Assembly: GCA_037954325.1 (NCBI GenBank) | Contig: JBBMNZ010000030.1 | Coordinates: forward strand, 2,917,501-2,981,500 | Reading direction: 5' to 3' | Source: Fistularia commersonii | Taxonomy: Eukaryota; Chordata; Actinopteri; Syngnathiformes; Fistulariidae | Length of the DNA stretch: 64,000 nucleotides | Shown here: positions 1 through 12,649 of the stretch, one piece after another | Layout of the letters: every line of letters begins with the position of its first letter | Position numbering within the stretch: the first letter of the stretch is position 1 | The notes under the pieces: generated by a model | Seen by the model: the letters and a program-made list of their open reading frames with translations, nothing else | What the model was told of the DNA's origin: nothing | Databases searched by the model: none | Made by a program: the position numbers and the translations under genes

Positions 1-1920
1 GGCGCTAACCAGGCCACCTGAAGTGTGTATGGGTTTAGTGCCGAGCACAAGGGCGCTTATGCATGCATATATGTGGTGCAGGAATTCAACCGCCAACGCC
101 ACTTGGGTGGCTCCGACGCCTGCTGGTCGTCTTCCAGCCGCAGGCGGCGGCCGCCATCTGGGCCCGCCGCCGTCGCTCAGGATTTTGTGGGCAAGTCCAA
201 CTGTTTCGGGGATCGCTCGTGCTTTGGCGCCGGACCAATCCCTGACGGCGTGGAGAAAGGTCGGCGTGTCGCGCCCCGGCCATCTTGAGCCGCCCAACAG
301 GCGCGGTAATCCGAGTGACCTGATTAGCCGTTTGAGTGATTGCCCGCGACTCCGTGCACGCTCGTGCACGTGCGTGGCCGGTCGACAGCTGGGCGAGGCT
401 TCTCTGGCTCCCCGAATAGCCGCTTCTTCTAAATAATGCTATCAATTTTAGCCTTGATTGTTGATTTTTTTTCCAGGTCCGATTGTCCAACGCGCTTTTT
501 ACTTTGCGGCGGCCATCTTTGCAGGACACAAACAAAACATCTCCAGCTGTTTTCAGGCGGATCGCGGTTTCACTTTTTTTTCTCTTTAATCCATAAAAGA
601 GCGCCGGCAGCTATTTTTAAAAACCCGGGGAGGAGAGATGTTCGGCTAAACCGACGTCGAACGCAGCCGGGGACAAAAGGAGGGCGGAGGAGAAAATAGC
701 CGTCTCCGGACCGAGGGAGCCTCATTATTTGCGGCGATGCGGATCGCATTGAAAGCGGCTGATTAGAATCATCAGCGGCGGGGAAAGGAGGCGGAGGTGG
801 TCCACTCCTGGGCCGAGGACGCGGCCAAAGTGTGCTATTGATTTGGCTCTTAAGAGGTGCTTGTGTTACAAAGGCCGCGCGTCTCACTCCTCCATTAAGA
901 TAATCATGCTTTGTTTTGCCTCCCGCGCGACGCCCCGGCCTCGCCGATCCAAAGAAACACATCGCAAATAATCAAGATTCGCTTCGGGCAAGACGAGACG
1001 CCGACATGTCCGCCGAGGAAACGCGGGGGGGCGACTTTAACGCGCCGTTTCCGTCAACTTCTCGTGTTTTCCCACCGCATCGAAAAGTGCGAAAAAAAGA
1101 AAAAGCGGCGGTTTCACCAGATGCGGATCTTTTAACCCGAACCCGTGCACTGTGAGCGCACGCCGCCCGCGGTACTCCTTCATCCGCCGCGGCGCGCCGA
1201 GGGCCTCCTCAGAGGACCTGTTTCGAAGGGAACGCTTTGGTATTAGCATTTTCAAAAGGGCAATCGAGTCAGCGCGTCAGAAAACAGGGAAAGGTCACCG
1301 GGTTTCCTGCCCGCCTAAAAGCGCCGCACTCTATCAACTTCCTGCCCGGCTGCCACGGACGCGTTGGTGCTAAATTGAGAGATCTGCCTGTTTTTTGTTT
1401 TTTTTCCTTCCCCCCCCCGGTGACATTAAGAGGGTCATTTAGCATCCTGGCTGCAGAAACCCTGATCAGTCTGAACGAGGAATCCCTCCGACTGAAGGAT
1501 GTTGACGTTTGAAAGAAAAAAAAAGATGGCGGCGGAACGCCACGCTGGCGGGGAAAGGGCTGCGATCGCAAGGGTGCCGGGGCGGCGTTCCTCCGCGGAC
1601 GGCTGTCCGGTCTCCGGTGAAACCGACTGTGTGGCGACGCGGGCGCCGCGGGCGCCGCGCCCACCCGACAGGCCGGGGAGATGCGCTTACACGGCTGAGT
1701 TAGCTAAGCCTGCGGATCCAGAGGGGACGGATTGGCGGAGCGGCGTGACTCTTGGCTGTGGATGAAAGTGGCGGCGATATCTCCGGGTATCCCGGGGTCG
1801 ACCTTGGCCGGCCTCCTCTCGCCGCCGGCCAATCAGCTCACGGCGGAGCCGCGCCCTTCGGGGCTTGTCGTCGCTATTCGCCGGATGTCGTCGAGGAAGC
1901 GTAAACACAAACGTCACGTC
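1..1920. other. GC/CpG-rich DNA without recognised genes
   Basis: Several short frames exist but none has coding-like composition, conserved motifs or paired splice sites. The DNA is rich in CpG, with poly-A/T patches near 1090 and 1390. Confidence 0.5.
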
Positions 1921-1924
1921 GTCA

Positions 1925-1995
1925 GGACACACACGGAGGTCCACGGTTCGGATCCGTCCCCATGCAGCGCGACAATAGTTGAATTCCAATATTTG
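1925..1995 (+). mobile_element. SINE head-like sequence with pol III B-box match
   Basis: GGTTCGGATCC at about 1945 matches the B box of tRNA-derived SINEs and lies directly before the minisatellite. A head followed by an expanded GAATG-type section is the same arrangement as at 24955-26050. Confidence 0.4.
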
Positions 1996-2760
1996 GCATG
2001 TGAATGGCAGGGTGAACGGTTTCATTGACTCCAATTGAAGTTTAAATGAAAGGATTAATAGTTTATTTTACTTTATAGGTGAATGGCTGTGAATGTCTTT
2101 TTATGACATTCTAATGAGAAGGTGAATGTTTTCCTGCACTCTATATAATGTGCAAATGAAAAGGTGAATGGTTTCTTTTATTTTATAAAATGTGCAAATG
2201 AGAGGGTAAATGAGTTAATTTATTCTATAAAATGTGCAAATGAAAAGGTAAATGGTTTTCTTTTATTCTATGAAATGTGCAAATGAGAGGGTGAATGTTT
2301 TAATTTATTCTATAAAAAGTGCAAATGAAAGGGCGAATGGTTCAATTTACTCTACATGCTGTTTGAATGAAAGGGTGAATGGTTTCTTTTACTTTATAAA
2401 ATGTGCAAATGAAGGGTGAGTGGGTAAAATTGAATTCTATAAAATGTGCAAATGAAAGGTTGAATGGCTGTATCTATATATATGACCTGTGAATGAGAGG
2501 GTGAATGGATTAATCTACTTTTTATGACACATTAATGAAAGGGTGAAAAGTTGAATTACTCTATTTGGCATGTGAATGAAAGGCTGAATGGCTGGATGTC
2601 CTTACATGGGAGGGAAAACGTTTAATTCCTCTACATTTATGAACAAAAGGGTGAATATTATCTTGTACGCTATATATGTGCAAATGAAAGGATGAATGGT
2701 TTAATTCCTCTATTTGATGTCTGACTGAATGAATGAAGGTGTCTTGTGTTTTTGCTATCC
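1996..2760 (+). repeat. ~58-bp minisatellite (GTGCAAATGAAAGGGTGAATGG family)
   Basis: About 13 degenerate units, each with a core like GCAAATGAAAGGGTGAATGG followed by a TTTAATTTACTCTATAAAAT-like spacer. Units differ by substitutions and short indels. Probably grown from the GAATG-rich section of a SINE. Confidence 0.9.
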
Positions 2761-3295
2761 ACATGAGTAAAGTACAACGTAATGAAGTTTAGCTTGAGCG
2801 CTAAACGCTAACGAGCATGTCATTTTGAATGAAGCTGCGCAGCGAGCTAACGCTAACAATAAAACCTTCCTCACATCCTGGAAGCTGCCAGCTTCTTTTC
2901 CCTCTTTTTTTTACATCTTGGTTTTTTTTTTGTTTTTTTTTAAAGGAACAATCCGGAGGGTCAGCGCCCACCGACCACGCCGCACAAATGTTTGTATCCG
3001 TGTGTCGCGTGTAATTTAGCGACACCTCCGCCGCTTCTTTCTTTTCCGACAAATTTAGAACACGGGCGCGGGGAGAAGAGCCGCGAGTCATTTGGTCGAC
3101 TCGCGCGAAAAACACGCCGCTTTGTGTTTTATTTTATTTTTTTACTTTTTTTTTTTTTTTTTTTTCATTTCAAGGCTCTCGACAGCGCGGCACTACGCCG
3201 TTTCCCGATGCTGCTACTCCCCAACCTACGCTTGGCTTTGCTGTTTTCTTCCTGGAACTCTTCCTCCCCGGAGAGTTCGGAGTGAGACTGCAGTT

Positions 3296-3297
<2 letters not shown>

Positions 3298-3330
<33 letters not shown>
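3298..3330 (+). repeat. (CA)16 microsatellite
   Basis: Perfect dinucleotide run. Confidence 0.98.
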
Positions 3331-3331
<1 letters not shown>

Positions 3332-3808
3332 CTGCTTCCATTGATGTTTTCACACACACTGATGGTAACAACCTGAGCCCATCAATGCAAAAATGAGCAC
3401 TTTTAGCCATCAGGTTCCCTGTTTTTTTGTGTGTTTTTTTTTTCACAACAACCACATTTAGGTCCTAATGACTCCGCTCGGATGTTCACGTATCTCCACC
3501 GAAGAAGAAGCCGTGTCGCTCATTAATCGCTCGTGATGTATCGACCATTCGTCCTCGTGCCGAGGTCGGGGGAGGTGAGATGGAAGTCGTGACAATTAGA
3601 TGTAGAGGAGGAGGAAGAGGACCTTCCGCAGTTCTCGCTTGCAATTGGGTCTAATTAAGTTGAAGAGCCGCGTCTCCTCAGCCGGGGAATTAGAAAAAAG
3701 GGTGAGATCCAGAAGATAAATGAGAGAAAGGGCTGAGGAACCACCAGCCTGGGATTATCGCTGTGTCCTGTTTTTGTCCGACCGCTTTTTGTCTGTTGGT
3801 GTTTCCAA

Positions 3809-3831
3809 ACACACACACACACACACACACA
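3809..3831 (+). repeat. (AC)n microsatellite
   Basis: Perfect dinucleotide run just before the GAT tract. Confidence 0.97.
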
Positions 3832-3960
3832 TACGTGCGCTGTCCTGATGAAGACCAGTGTGGTGGCACCGCGGTGTTTCTGCAGAACAAGCAGAACTGC
3901 GTATCAGGTGGCGATGAGGAGAGAGGTCAGCTGATGTGGAGCGTCAGGTCAAAACAAGAC

Positions 3961-4201
3961 TGACGATGAGGATGGTAGGGATGATGGAACGCATCATTCG
4001 GTGACGAAGAAGGTCATGGTGGTGATGATGATGATCGTGACGATGATAATAATGACGACGATGATGATGATGATTCTACTGATGATGATGAGGATGGTAG
4101 TGATGATGAAATCATCATTGGGTGACGAAGAAGATCATGGTAGTGATAATGATGATCGTGATGATGATAAAAATGACAATGAAGATGAAGATGATGATGA
4201 A

Positions 4202-4235
<34 letters not shown>

Positions 4236-4367
4236 GCAATGAAGCTGCTACTGATGATGAGGATGATGATAATGGTGCTGTTGATGATGATGATATTGAA
4301 GATGATTCTGCTGAAGATGACAACAATGCTGCTGATGATGAGGATGAGGATGATGATAATAATGACA

Positions 4368-4411
<44 letters not shown>

Positions 4412-5260
4412 AATGAGAATGATGATGATGATGATGATGATGATGATAATGAGAATGATGATCCTGCTGAAGATGAAAACAATGCTGTTGATGATGATGA
4501 TGATGATTATTCTACTGATGATGATGAGGATGGTAGTCATGATGAAATCATCATTGGGTGACGAAGAAGATCATGGTAGTGATAATGATGATCGTGATGA
4601 TGATAAAAATGTCAATGAAGATGATGATGATGCTGATGATGATGATGATGATGAAAATAACGCTGCTGCTGATGACGACGGTAATGATGATTCTGCTGCT
4701 GCTGATGATAATCATCATGTTGCTGATGATGATAGTGACGATGATTCTGCTGAAGATGACAACAATGCTGCTGCTGATGATGATGAGGATGATAATAATG
4801 CTGATGATATAATAACAATGATGCTGCTGATGATGATGACGATGATTCTGCTGATGATGATGAGGATGTTAAAGATGATGAAAATCATCATTGGTTGACG
4901 AAGAAGATCATGGTGGTGATGATGATGATCGTGGTGATGATAATGATGACGATGATGATGATGATGATGATGATTCTGCTGAAGATGACAACAATGCTGC
5001 TGATGATGACAATGATGATGGTAATAATGACAATGAAGATGATGATGATGATGGGGATGATGCTGCTGCTGCTGATGGTGACGATGATGATAATGATGCT
5101 GTTGATGATGATGTTAATGATGATTCTGCTGCTGATGATGATGATAATGATGATTCTGCTGAAGATGACAACAATACTGCTGATGATGATGATGAGGATG
5201 ATAATAATGATGATGTTGCTGATGATGATAATGATGATAATGATGATGTTGCTGATGATG
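3961..5260 (+). repeat. 1.3-kb GAT trinucleotide tract with higher-order structure
   Basis: Imperfect (GAT)n with GCT, AAT and GAC variants. A longer motif, CATCATTGGGTGACGAAGAA followed by GATCATGGT, recurs at about 3991, 4112, 4549 and 4886 (spacings ~121, 437 and 337 bp), so large blocks were copied. Open Asp-rich, Met-rich and Ile/Ser-rich frames on both strands follow from the triplet repeat; no start context, splice sites or flanking domains suggest a real protein. Confidence 0.95.
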
Positions 5261-5501
5261 TTAACCCTAGAACACTAACGTTAAAATAAGTAACACCATC
5301 ACTAACGTTGGGTATATTTTACCCAATACAATATCCTGGATAAAATACAGTTTTCATCAATTTACAGATGGGCCGATGGGAGGAGGGAAACACACACGCA
5401 ATTAATAACATCAGTGAGCAGCCTGAAGCTAAGTAAGGACCCATAAAACACAGACAACACAATGAAAATCACATGACAAGAACTGTGTGTTCGAGGGTTA
5501 A
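5261..5501. mobile_element. piggyBac-type MITE (241 bp, TTAA target site)
   Basis: The left end reads TTAA-CCCTAGAACAC (5261) and the right end, reverse-complemented, TTAA-CCCTCGAACAC (ending 5501). These are TTAA duplications plus inverted ends starting CCCT, the signature of the piggyBac superfamily. GAT-repeat DNA flanks both sides (GATGATG before, TCATGATGATG after), so the element landed in the GAT tract. A subterminal palindrome TTGGGTA/TACCCAA lies at about 5308-5325. There is no reading frame. Confidence 0.85.
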
Positions 5502-7590
5502 TCATGATGATGATGATGATGGTGATGGTGATGATGACATATTTAGGGATTCTGTTTCCCATCCCCAGTTGAAATACTGAGTGATGACAACGTCCTCAAA
5601 CATCTCCATGCTTGGAAAACCTTCAGTTTAGACTAAACTTTGTTTGCGGCCGTGGCTAAAATAGACTGTGCGATATGTTATTTTTGATTCAGGCTGCTTG
5701 TGAAGCTCTCCTCATCATCTGAAGGTAATAAACTGCAGAGGGGAATGAATGAGAGTGATTTCCTCATGTGACTCCCTCCCTCGCAGAATATATGCGACGT
5801 TCACTGTCCTCAGGAAACCCGAAGCGCGACGTTCAAATCACGTGACCGGGCTTAAGACCAAACGCTTTGCCGCATGTGGGATTTTGATTTCCCTCCGCCT
5901 CTCCGGCGCGTCACGTTCTCCCTCCCTTACTCCATTTTCTCCCTCTTTACTCCCCCGCTCTTTTTTTCTTTTTTTTTTTTATTCCTCCCTTTGCCTGAGC
6001 GCCATGTGGTTAGCAGGTAAATAAATCACTAAGCAGCTCTGGAGCAGGTAACGAGGCAACGGGGGATACGCCGATGCGTGCAGATGCTTCGCCCCGAGGC
6101 CACGTGTAGGCGGACGGCGGCCCTTCGTGCACGTTCGCCGTGATTCTTCCGGAGAAACGCACAGATGCCGACAAGACGACGGCGGCGGCGGCTCCTGATT
6201 TGAACTTTTGTGGAGGAAGCGGCGTTTATTGTCTTCTAACTAAGGGGGTGGAGCCGAGACGGAGGCGGCGCCGGCGCGCCCGGAGTGAAATTTCACTTTT
6301 TTGCAATTTTTTTTTCTTGCTTGACAAGCTAAGGCCGAGTTGGATTTTTTTTTTTTTTTTCATTCTTTTTCCACGAGAGGAAAGAGACGCAAACGGCGGC
6401 GTCGGGGTAATGAAGGGAAATCTCAGGCTAATGAGAGGGGGAGGCGGCGGACGGGGAAGAGGGGGAATTTATTTCCACGCCTGGTCTCGCTGACAGACAA
6501 AGGAGCAGGGTTCAAGAGCAGCGGAGAGGACTTTTAACTCGCAATTAAATCCCGCTTTGGAAAAATTATTACTCCGGCCCCGGAGAGCGAAACCGAGCTT
6601 TTCATCATTTTGTTAGGTTTGGAAAAAAAAAAGGAGGGGGGGGGGGGGGGGGGACGAGGTGGCCAGGAAGAGGATGGAGGATGGGAGCGGAAAGGGACGC
6701 CATCTGACGCATCTTCTTATCAAACAGCACTAATAAGCGACACAGAGAGCCGGGCAGACGCAGCCAAACCACATCAATTGTCCAAGCGGCCAAATGCTGG
6801 CAGAGGGAAAGATAAATGAGAGTGTGTGTGTGTGTGTGTTGGGTTAGCACTGCACATTATACAACACACACTTTGCTATGATTGCATTATACTGTTTTAA
6901 TTAATGCTGGGGTGGGTCTCCAAAATGAAAAGGATGTAATTATTGCAGAAAAATTGCCAGGGTAGGTGTGTATGTGAACGTGTGTATGTGTGTGTGTGTG
7001 TGTGTGTGTGACATTGAGGCGTTTTCCTGCCGCTGATTATGCAGGTGAAGTGCTACAGTACATTAGGATTTGCTCGGCTAAATGCTCCGCGGCATCCAGA
7101 CAATGGCTTATTTATGAACACTCCCGCCACCGCTGGCGGAGCGAACGGGAGCTCAATTAAGGCGCATAAATCAGGATTAACGCAGAAACGCACAACATTT
7201 TCTTTTTTAATTAAACGTGTTTGTTATTTATTTTCACCGACGCCGCAGGTGCCGCGGCTCGGAGGCCCCCCCACCCCCGGCTGGAGGGGCGGCGGCGGCG
7301 GCCGTACTTCCGTATTTTGTGATCAAATGATACGGTTGTCATTGACGCCAAGAGAGGGTCGCTGATAACACCCGTCCCGCCGGATGATCCCGGGAGCGTT
7401 TACGACCCCCGGCCGCCGCCGCCGCCGCCGCCGCCTCCACCAGCTCCGCCCCCTGCAATGCGACACGGGGAGCCAACATGGCCGCTCCACTTCGGTCGTT
7501 TAAAGTTACGCTCGACGGGGTTTTATGAGCCCGCCACACAAATCACATGAGATGAGTTGCCGCCGAGTCGTCTCTTCAGTATTACCGTGG
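5502..7590. other. Noncoding DNA with candidate conserved elements
   Basis: GC-rich DNA with T and G homopolymers (6345-6361, 6635-6653) and GT repeats (6821-6839, 6982-7009). AT-rich islands at 6690-6815, 6870-6965 and 7030-7200, with TTTAATTAATG, GGATGTAATTATTG and CAATTAAGG-type motifs, look like conserved enhancers. No exons seen. Confidence 0.4.
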
Positions 7591-7597
7591 AACCTCA

Positions 7598-7619
7598 CAC
7601 ACACACACACACACACACA
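7598..7619 (+). repeat. (AC)n microsatellite
   Basis: Perfect dinucleotide run before the SINE remnant. Confidence 0.97.
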
Positions 7620-7739
7620 TCATGTCATCGGTGTCACGGTGGCGCCCGCGCCATAAAATAACCTTTTTACCCGCCGTGACAGCGGAGAAAATCCAGTTGG
7701 TATTTTACGATTTGGATGATTTCCAATCAGAGCGGCGGC

Positions 7740-7920
7740 TCAACTCAAGGTTGCGGGTTCGAATCCGCCGCACCGCCGTTTGTTGCATCTCCAGCTTTTC
7801 CCTCCTTGTTTTCCATCCTCCTCCCACTGAAATCGTCCGTAGGTGTGTGAATTCTTGGACGTCTCCTGTGATTGACAGGTCGCCCGATCGGGTTAAACCC
7901 CGCCTCCCGCGCCGGTGACG
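7740..7920 (+). mobile_element. Degenerate tRNA-derived SINE remnant
   Basis: GGGTTCGAATCCGCC at about 7757 is a perfect pol III B box. It is followed by CGTCCGTAGGTGTGTGAAT, then GATTGACAGGTCGCCCG and AACCCCGCCTCCCG, the same order of blocks as in the better-kept SINE copies at 23428 and 33417. A clear A box or cloverleaf is lacking, so it is not a tRNA gene. Confidence 0.55.
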
Positions 7921-8484
7921 CCAGCCAACCTGCTAGCGTCCTGTTTTTTGGAGTATCCATCCGTTTTGGGGAAGTGCGGGAGGGCGGCGTTTTATGACCC
8001 GGGCGTCGGCGACGTCCCGAAGGCTCCCCGATCTCCGCGCGCTGCCCGAGAAAGTGTTTTTAAAACCTAATTTCAGCGCCAGCGGCGAGAATGCTGGTTG
8101 TTACATAATCACCTCCAGCACCGCCTGATCCTGAACCCGGTGGGAGAAGCAGCGGCGGCAGCGGCTTTGCACGTATGCTGTCGCGGCGGATACGCGGCGC
8201 CATGAATCAGCCCTCCATTAGACTTTCATGAGGGAGGACGACCCGCAGCCTCCACTTGGGCAGGTGAAGTTCCTGGTCGCCGTGACGGGCCGGCGTGGAA
8301 ACACCAAGAGTTCGCCGGGTGAAGTTCCGGGCCTGAAACCGCGGTTCTCCAAATCCGACATAGCGAGGACGTTAATGCGCCGCCGCGGGATTTCCAGCCA
8401 GAAGTGAAGGGCAGACGGTGGAGGCGGGAGGCGGAGGGGGAAAGCGAACGGCGTGCTCTCTGAACACGGGAATAACGAAAAATA

Positions 8485-8515
<31 letters not shown>

Positions 8516-8784
8516 GTCTGCGCTCCCGGGGGTGCTATCATTCCGTGATTGGTCGGCGTTTTTTTCCCCGCTGGGGGAGCGATTGCATCCCGCCCTTTTA
8601 CCGCCGACAGCTCCCTGGCGCTCCGTGTAAAAAAGGAAAGAAAAAAAAAAAAAGAAATAAAAATGACGAGCGGTTTACCGGCCGCCTTCGCCGAGGCAGG
8701 CGGCCAGTAAAGTCGGCGAGTAAAGTGTGAACATGCAGCCCAGAGGTCACTTCCCCTGTACCTGTACGTGCCTCACATACCGCC

Positions 8785-8786
<2 letters not shown>

Positions 8787-8819
<33 letters not shown>
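8787..8819 (+). repeat. (GT)n microsatellite
   Basis: Perfect run. Confidence 0.97.
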
Positions 8820-8820
<1 letters not shown>

Positions 8821-8995
8821 ACCATTACCCCCCCCTCTGGCTGGCATGTTTACGAGTCATCCATGCATGAAAGTGTGCACGCGTGTAATTGTGCATGATG
8901 TTTTTGTGCTGCTGCTGCTGTTATATTCATGTTGTGGAACAAACGAAGCCTCAGATGGCGTAATCCGGATTATAAACCAGATCGACCGTCGACGT

Positions 8996-8996
<1 letters not shown>

Positions 8997-9027
<31 letters not shown>
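8997..9027 (+). repeat. (CA)n microsatellite
   Basis: Perfect run, followed 30 bp later by a GA repeat. Confidence 0.97.
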
Positions 9028-9028
<1 letters not shown>

Positions 9029-9050
9029 GCCTCGGTGTAACATCCAGAGT

Positions 9051-9081
<31 letters not shown>

Positions 9082-9223
9082 GCAGGGAGAAGGTCGCCGG
9101 CATTCAGATTTGTGACAGTTTCTTTTCGGCGGGGGAATCCGGAGCCAGGATTCCTTTCCTCTCGGTTTCTCTTTGAAAAGCCTTCATAAAGATGATCCAG
9201 TTAATGCTCTGCCCCTTCGCCGC

Positions 9224-9257
9224 CCTCCTCCTCCTCCTCCTCCTCCTCCTCCTCCTC
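9224..9257 (+). repeat. (CTC)n microsatellite
   Basis: About 11 triplets. Confidence 0.95.
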
Positions 9258-9468
9258 TTCCTCCCCCATTTCTTCCTCCGCCGTCCTTCCCGACAAGGCT
9301 CCGGATAAAACGGCGGCGTCTTCTCGTCATTATATTATCGTCGACAATAAGCCCCGCGCTGAGGGTGCGGCGTAAATAACGCTCGGGTCCCTGAACGCCA
9401 CGTGGAGCGGAGGAAAAAAAATAAAATAAACGGCAGGCCTGTGCAGCCTGGCGGAGCGGCCGAGGCCC

Positions 9469-9470
<2 letters not shown>

Positions 9471-9501
<31 letters not shown>
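9471..9501 (+). repeat. (CA)n microsatellite
   Basis: Perfect run. Confidence 0.97.
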
Positions 9502-9502
<1 letters not shown>

Positions 9503-12500
9503 GACACCATGCAAACCGCTCCGCCAGCCGTGGACAAAGGGAGCTTCACCCACCTCCACCTCCACCAGCACCTCCTGCATGACTGATGGCGGCCGCCTTC
9601 AGCCCCAGGTGAATCTCATCTCGCCGCCGCGCAAATTCCGCGGCGCCGTCGACCCGACACCGCCGCTTAATAACTCCCAACCCCCCCCCCCACCACCACC
9701 ACCACCATCGCCTTCGCCGCCACGCATTTCTCACTTCGGCTCGCACCCCGAGTCGCTCAGTTTACTCGCCTCCCCTCCCCTCGCCTCCCTCGCCGCTCTC
9801 TTTCTCCTTTCGCCGCCTCTTTGCTGCTCGCTATTTTTTCCCCAGCCTTTCTCTCTCTCTCTCTCTCTTTCTCGCTCTTCAGTGATTTCTGTGATAGATA
9901 CAGTGCAGGAAATGTATTCCGCCGAGAACCCTTGAGGCAACACACAAAGAGATGAATGCCGAGTCCGGATCACACAACATGCATATAGATATATAGCACT
10001 TAAGTTGAAGGGTGTGCGGCGGAAAACGCTGCGGCGGAAGACTTGGGGGAATTAGGTCTGCAACGTCGCATCTGCACTGTAAACCCCGCCGAGGATAATA
10101 TACATAATGTATTGAGGGGAGGAGAGGAGGACAAAAATAAAGAAAAGAAACGTGAAATTTAATGTTGCGGGGGGGGAGGGGGGGGAAGCGCTCGACGCGT
10201 GTATCAATAATGCAGTCTCTCAAGGCTAATCATCCCGACAAATACGGGACGCGTTGAGGCCACCAACTTTTTCATATCTCTCTCCGTTCATTCATTATGG
10301 ATGCTGGCGTGCGTCTCCGCCTCCGCCGTGATTAATTGCGAGCTTCGTTTCTGGACCGCCGGTTGAGAATAAGTCGTAGAAATGCAAATTCGCAACGGGA
10401 AACGGGAAACGGGAAGACCTACTTTTTTGGGAAACGGGAAGCGGACGGAGCGTTAGCGCTTTTGAGCTAATCCGGCTAATCACGGCTCTCGTCGCGTGTT
10501 TGCTAACTCGTCATCGCGTCTTTTTTCGACGAAACGTCACGTTAGCCGTCGGGGGCGTCGCCGACGCGAGCGTCCGTCGCACCTCCTCGCCGCCGCCGGC
10601 GTCCGGATCGATGCTCTCGAAGAAATGACGGATTAATTTCCGCCGTTCCTCCGACAGCCCGATCAAAGGTCACAACCCGGATCCGGGAGAAAAAGGGAAA
10701 AAAAAAAAAAAAAAAAACAACCTGTTTTCTAAATGGTTGGCATTTTGTTTCTGGATGTTTGTTCTTGTTTTAAATGTCTGAATCCATTAGCGTCGCCCCG
10801 AGGACTCGATCCGGGCCGGCGGAAGGTGTGAGCCCGTGCGGGCTCGCCGAGGGTGGCGGCGCGGAGCCGCGGGCGTTCCGATGGCGCGGCGCGGCGCGCT
10901 GCACGGCGCTGCAGGGCCGCGATAAGCGCAACGATCTGATTTGGCTTTCCAGCGCGCCGTCTGCTCGGCCTCATTTTCATAATTAATTAAAAAGCTCGGT
11001 AAACATTACATCGTGTCGCTGATAAGGCCCTCTGTTGTTCCCTTTGCTTCCCATTAGCACGGCATTATCAGCGCCGTGTGTACTTTCCTCCGCAACTGTT
11101 GAAACCCAAACGCCCGCCGCCGCCGCCGTGACCCCGAGCCATTTGCCTCCCGTCTTCGCATCAAAACGCCGAGCCGGATCCCGTATCTCCGCCCGACAGC
11201 CGCATCCCGCCGACGGACACGTCTGGTCTTCCCGATGCCCCCCTTCGGCTGGCCGGGAAATCTTAAAAACTTCATTTCCGCCCCCCCGAGACAGGGGAGA
11301 ATCTTATTCTGGTTTTCCCTCACATCTTCTCATTAACGAAGGAGGCAGAGGAGGCCTTTACTGCCGATGGAGAGAACAAGAGGAGGAGCAGAGATTAGTT
11401 TTTCTTTAATCACCTTTTTGAATAAATCCAAAGCACTCCCGGACCGCGCTCGGCGCCGGGGGGCCTCCGAAGAGGCAACGCCGAATAAATGAGATGAAAA
11501 TGAATGATAAGTGATGTGCCATCCGAAGCCAAGGAAGCCGGGGAGCTGAAAAAGACGAGTGCGCTTTAAAAGCCGCCCGCCGCCAACCAGCCCTCTCAGC
11601 ATCCGGGCCCTCATTGGTCAGGATGACTTAGAGTGGCGCCACGGGCCTTTTCGCTCTCCTCCGCCGCCGTCCTCCATCTCCCGTCAGTAATCTCTCACTT
11701 CTATTTCTTTCTCTTTTTTTTTTTTGGCTCCCCTTCTCCTGAAAAAGAGGCAGGAAATATCGACGCTAGCGCTTCGACCCCTCGCCGTCGTGTTTTGGCT
11801 TTTTTTTTTCCCCCGCCGAACGAGTGGTCGGACGGACCGACGGGCACCCGCCAGCGCCTGATATTCGCTCCCTCGGCGTGTCATCTGGCAACCTCGTCGC
11901 CGTGGAGATGCTCACCGCCGGCCTTCTGACAGCGAGACCGGCGTCGGATTCGGGGGCCCGGCGAAACAGATCAATGGAACAGAACAAATCTGGACGCGTC
12001 GGTACCGGCGAGGGTTCTTATCTTTCAAAGTGCAGCGTCGACGGCGGAGATTCCCGTTACTACCCCGCCGCCTTATCTAATTGTTTACAAACCATATGCT
12101 GGTGATACTATTTCTTGCATCAGTGGCACTTCCTGCAGAGCGAGAGATTAGTGAAATGAAATCTGCTAATTCCCGCAAGGTGTTCCTCTCGCGCGCCCGG
12201 GGCCGACCGGGGGGGGAGGCGAGGCGAGGGGGGGGGGGAGATGGCGCGGAAAAAACTCAGGGGTCCCGGAAATCAGCTGCAGCCCTAATAAATATGGAGC
12301 CACCGGGCGCAGAATAACTGTCCACTTTAATTGCACATTTTCCCACAGCAATTGACGGAATAATTAAGACTCGGCGGAGTCAGAGGGACCATCTGTGCAG
12401 GTGAGCGCCGGGAAGAGGAGGAGGTGGAGGAGGTGGAAGAGCACAGACTGGCAGAGGTGGAGGCAGGACTCCGGAGAGGAGAGCAAGCTGTACCAAAATG

Positions 12501-12649
12501 GGAAAAGGGGAAGCGGGGAGGAGGGGGCGCTCTCCAGCAGCTCTTTGCATATTTGAGATGATGAGATGAGATGAGATGGGATGCAGGATCCCATGCTTGG
12601 GAAATTGTTTTGCAGCAGCACCATACAAGGACAAGACAAACTAAAAATT

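Larger units (their letters stand above)
7921..12640. other. Noncoding, microsatellite-rich DNA with candidate conserved elements
   Basis: Holds A runs (8490-8512), GT (8787-8819), CA (8997-9027), GA (9062-9081), CTC (9224-9257), CA (9471-9501) and CT (9850-9871) repeats. AT-rich islands rich in TAATTA/CAATTA motifs lie at 10965-11100, 12070-12185 and 12285-12375 and resemble conserved noncoding elements. No exon is supported. Confidence 0.4.

Noticed and set aside
3961..5289. Long Asp-rich, Met-rich and Ile/Ser-rich reading frames
   Set aside because: They arise from the GAT triplet repeat in all frames and both strands; no splice sites, promoter or conserved flanks.
7740..7775. tRNA gene, from a perfect B box GGTTCGAATCC
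   Set aside because: No cloverleaf or proper A box upstream, and the following blocks match the SINE family.
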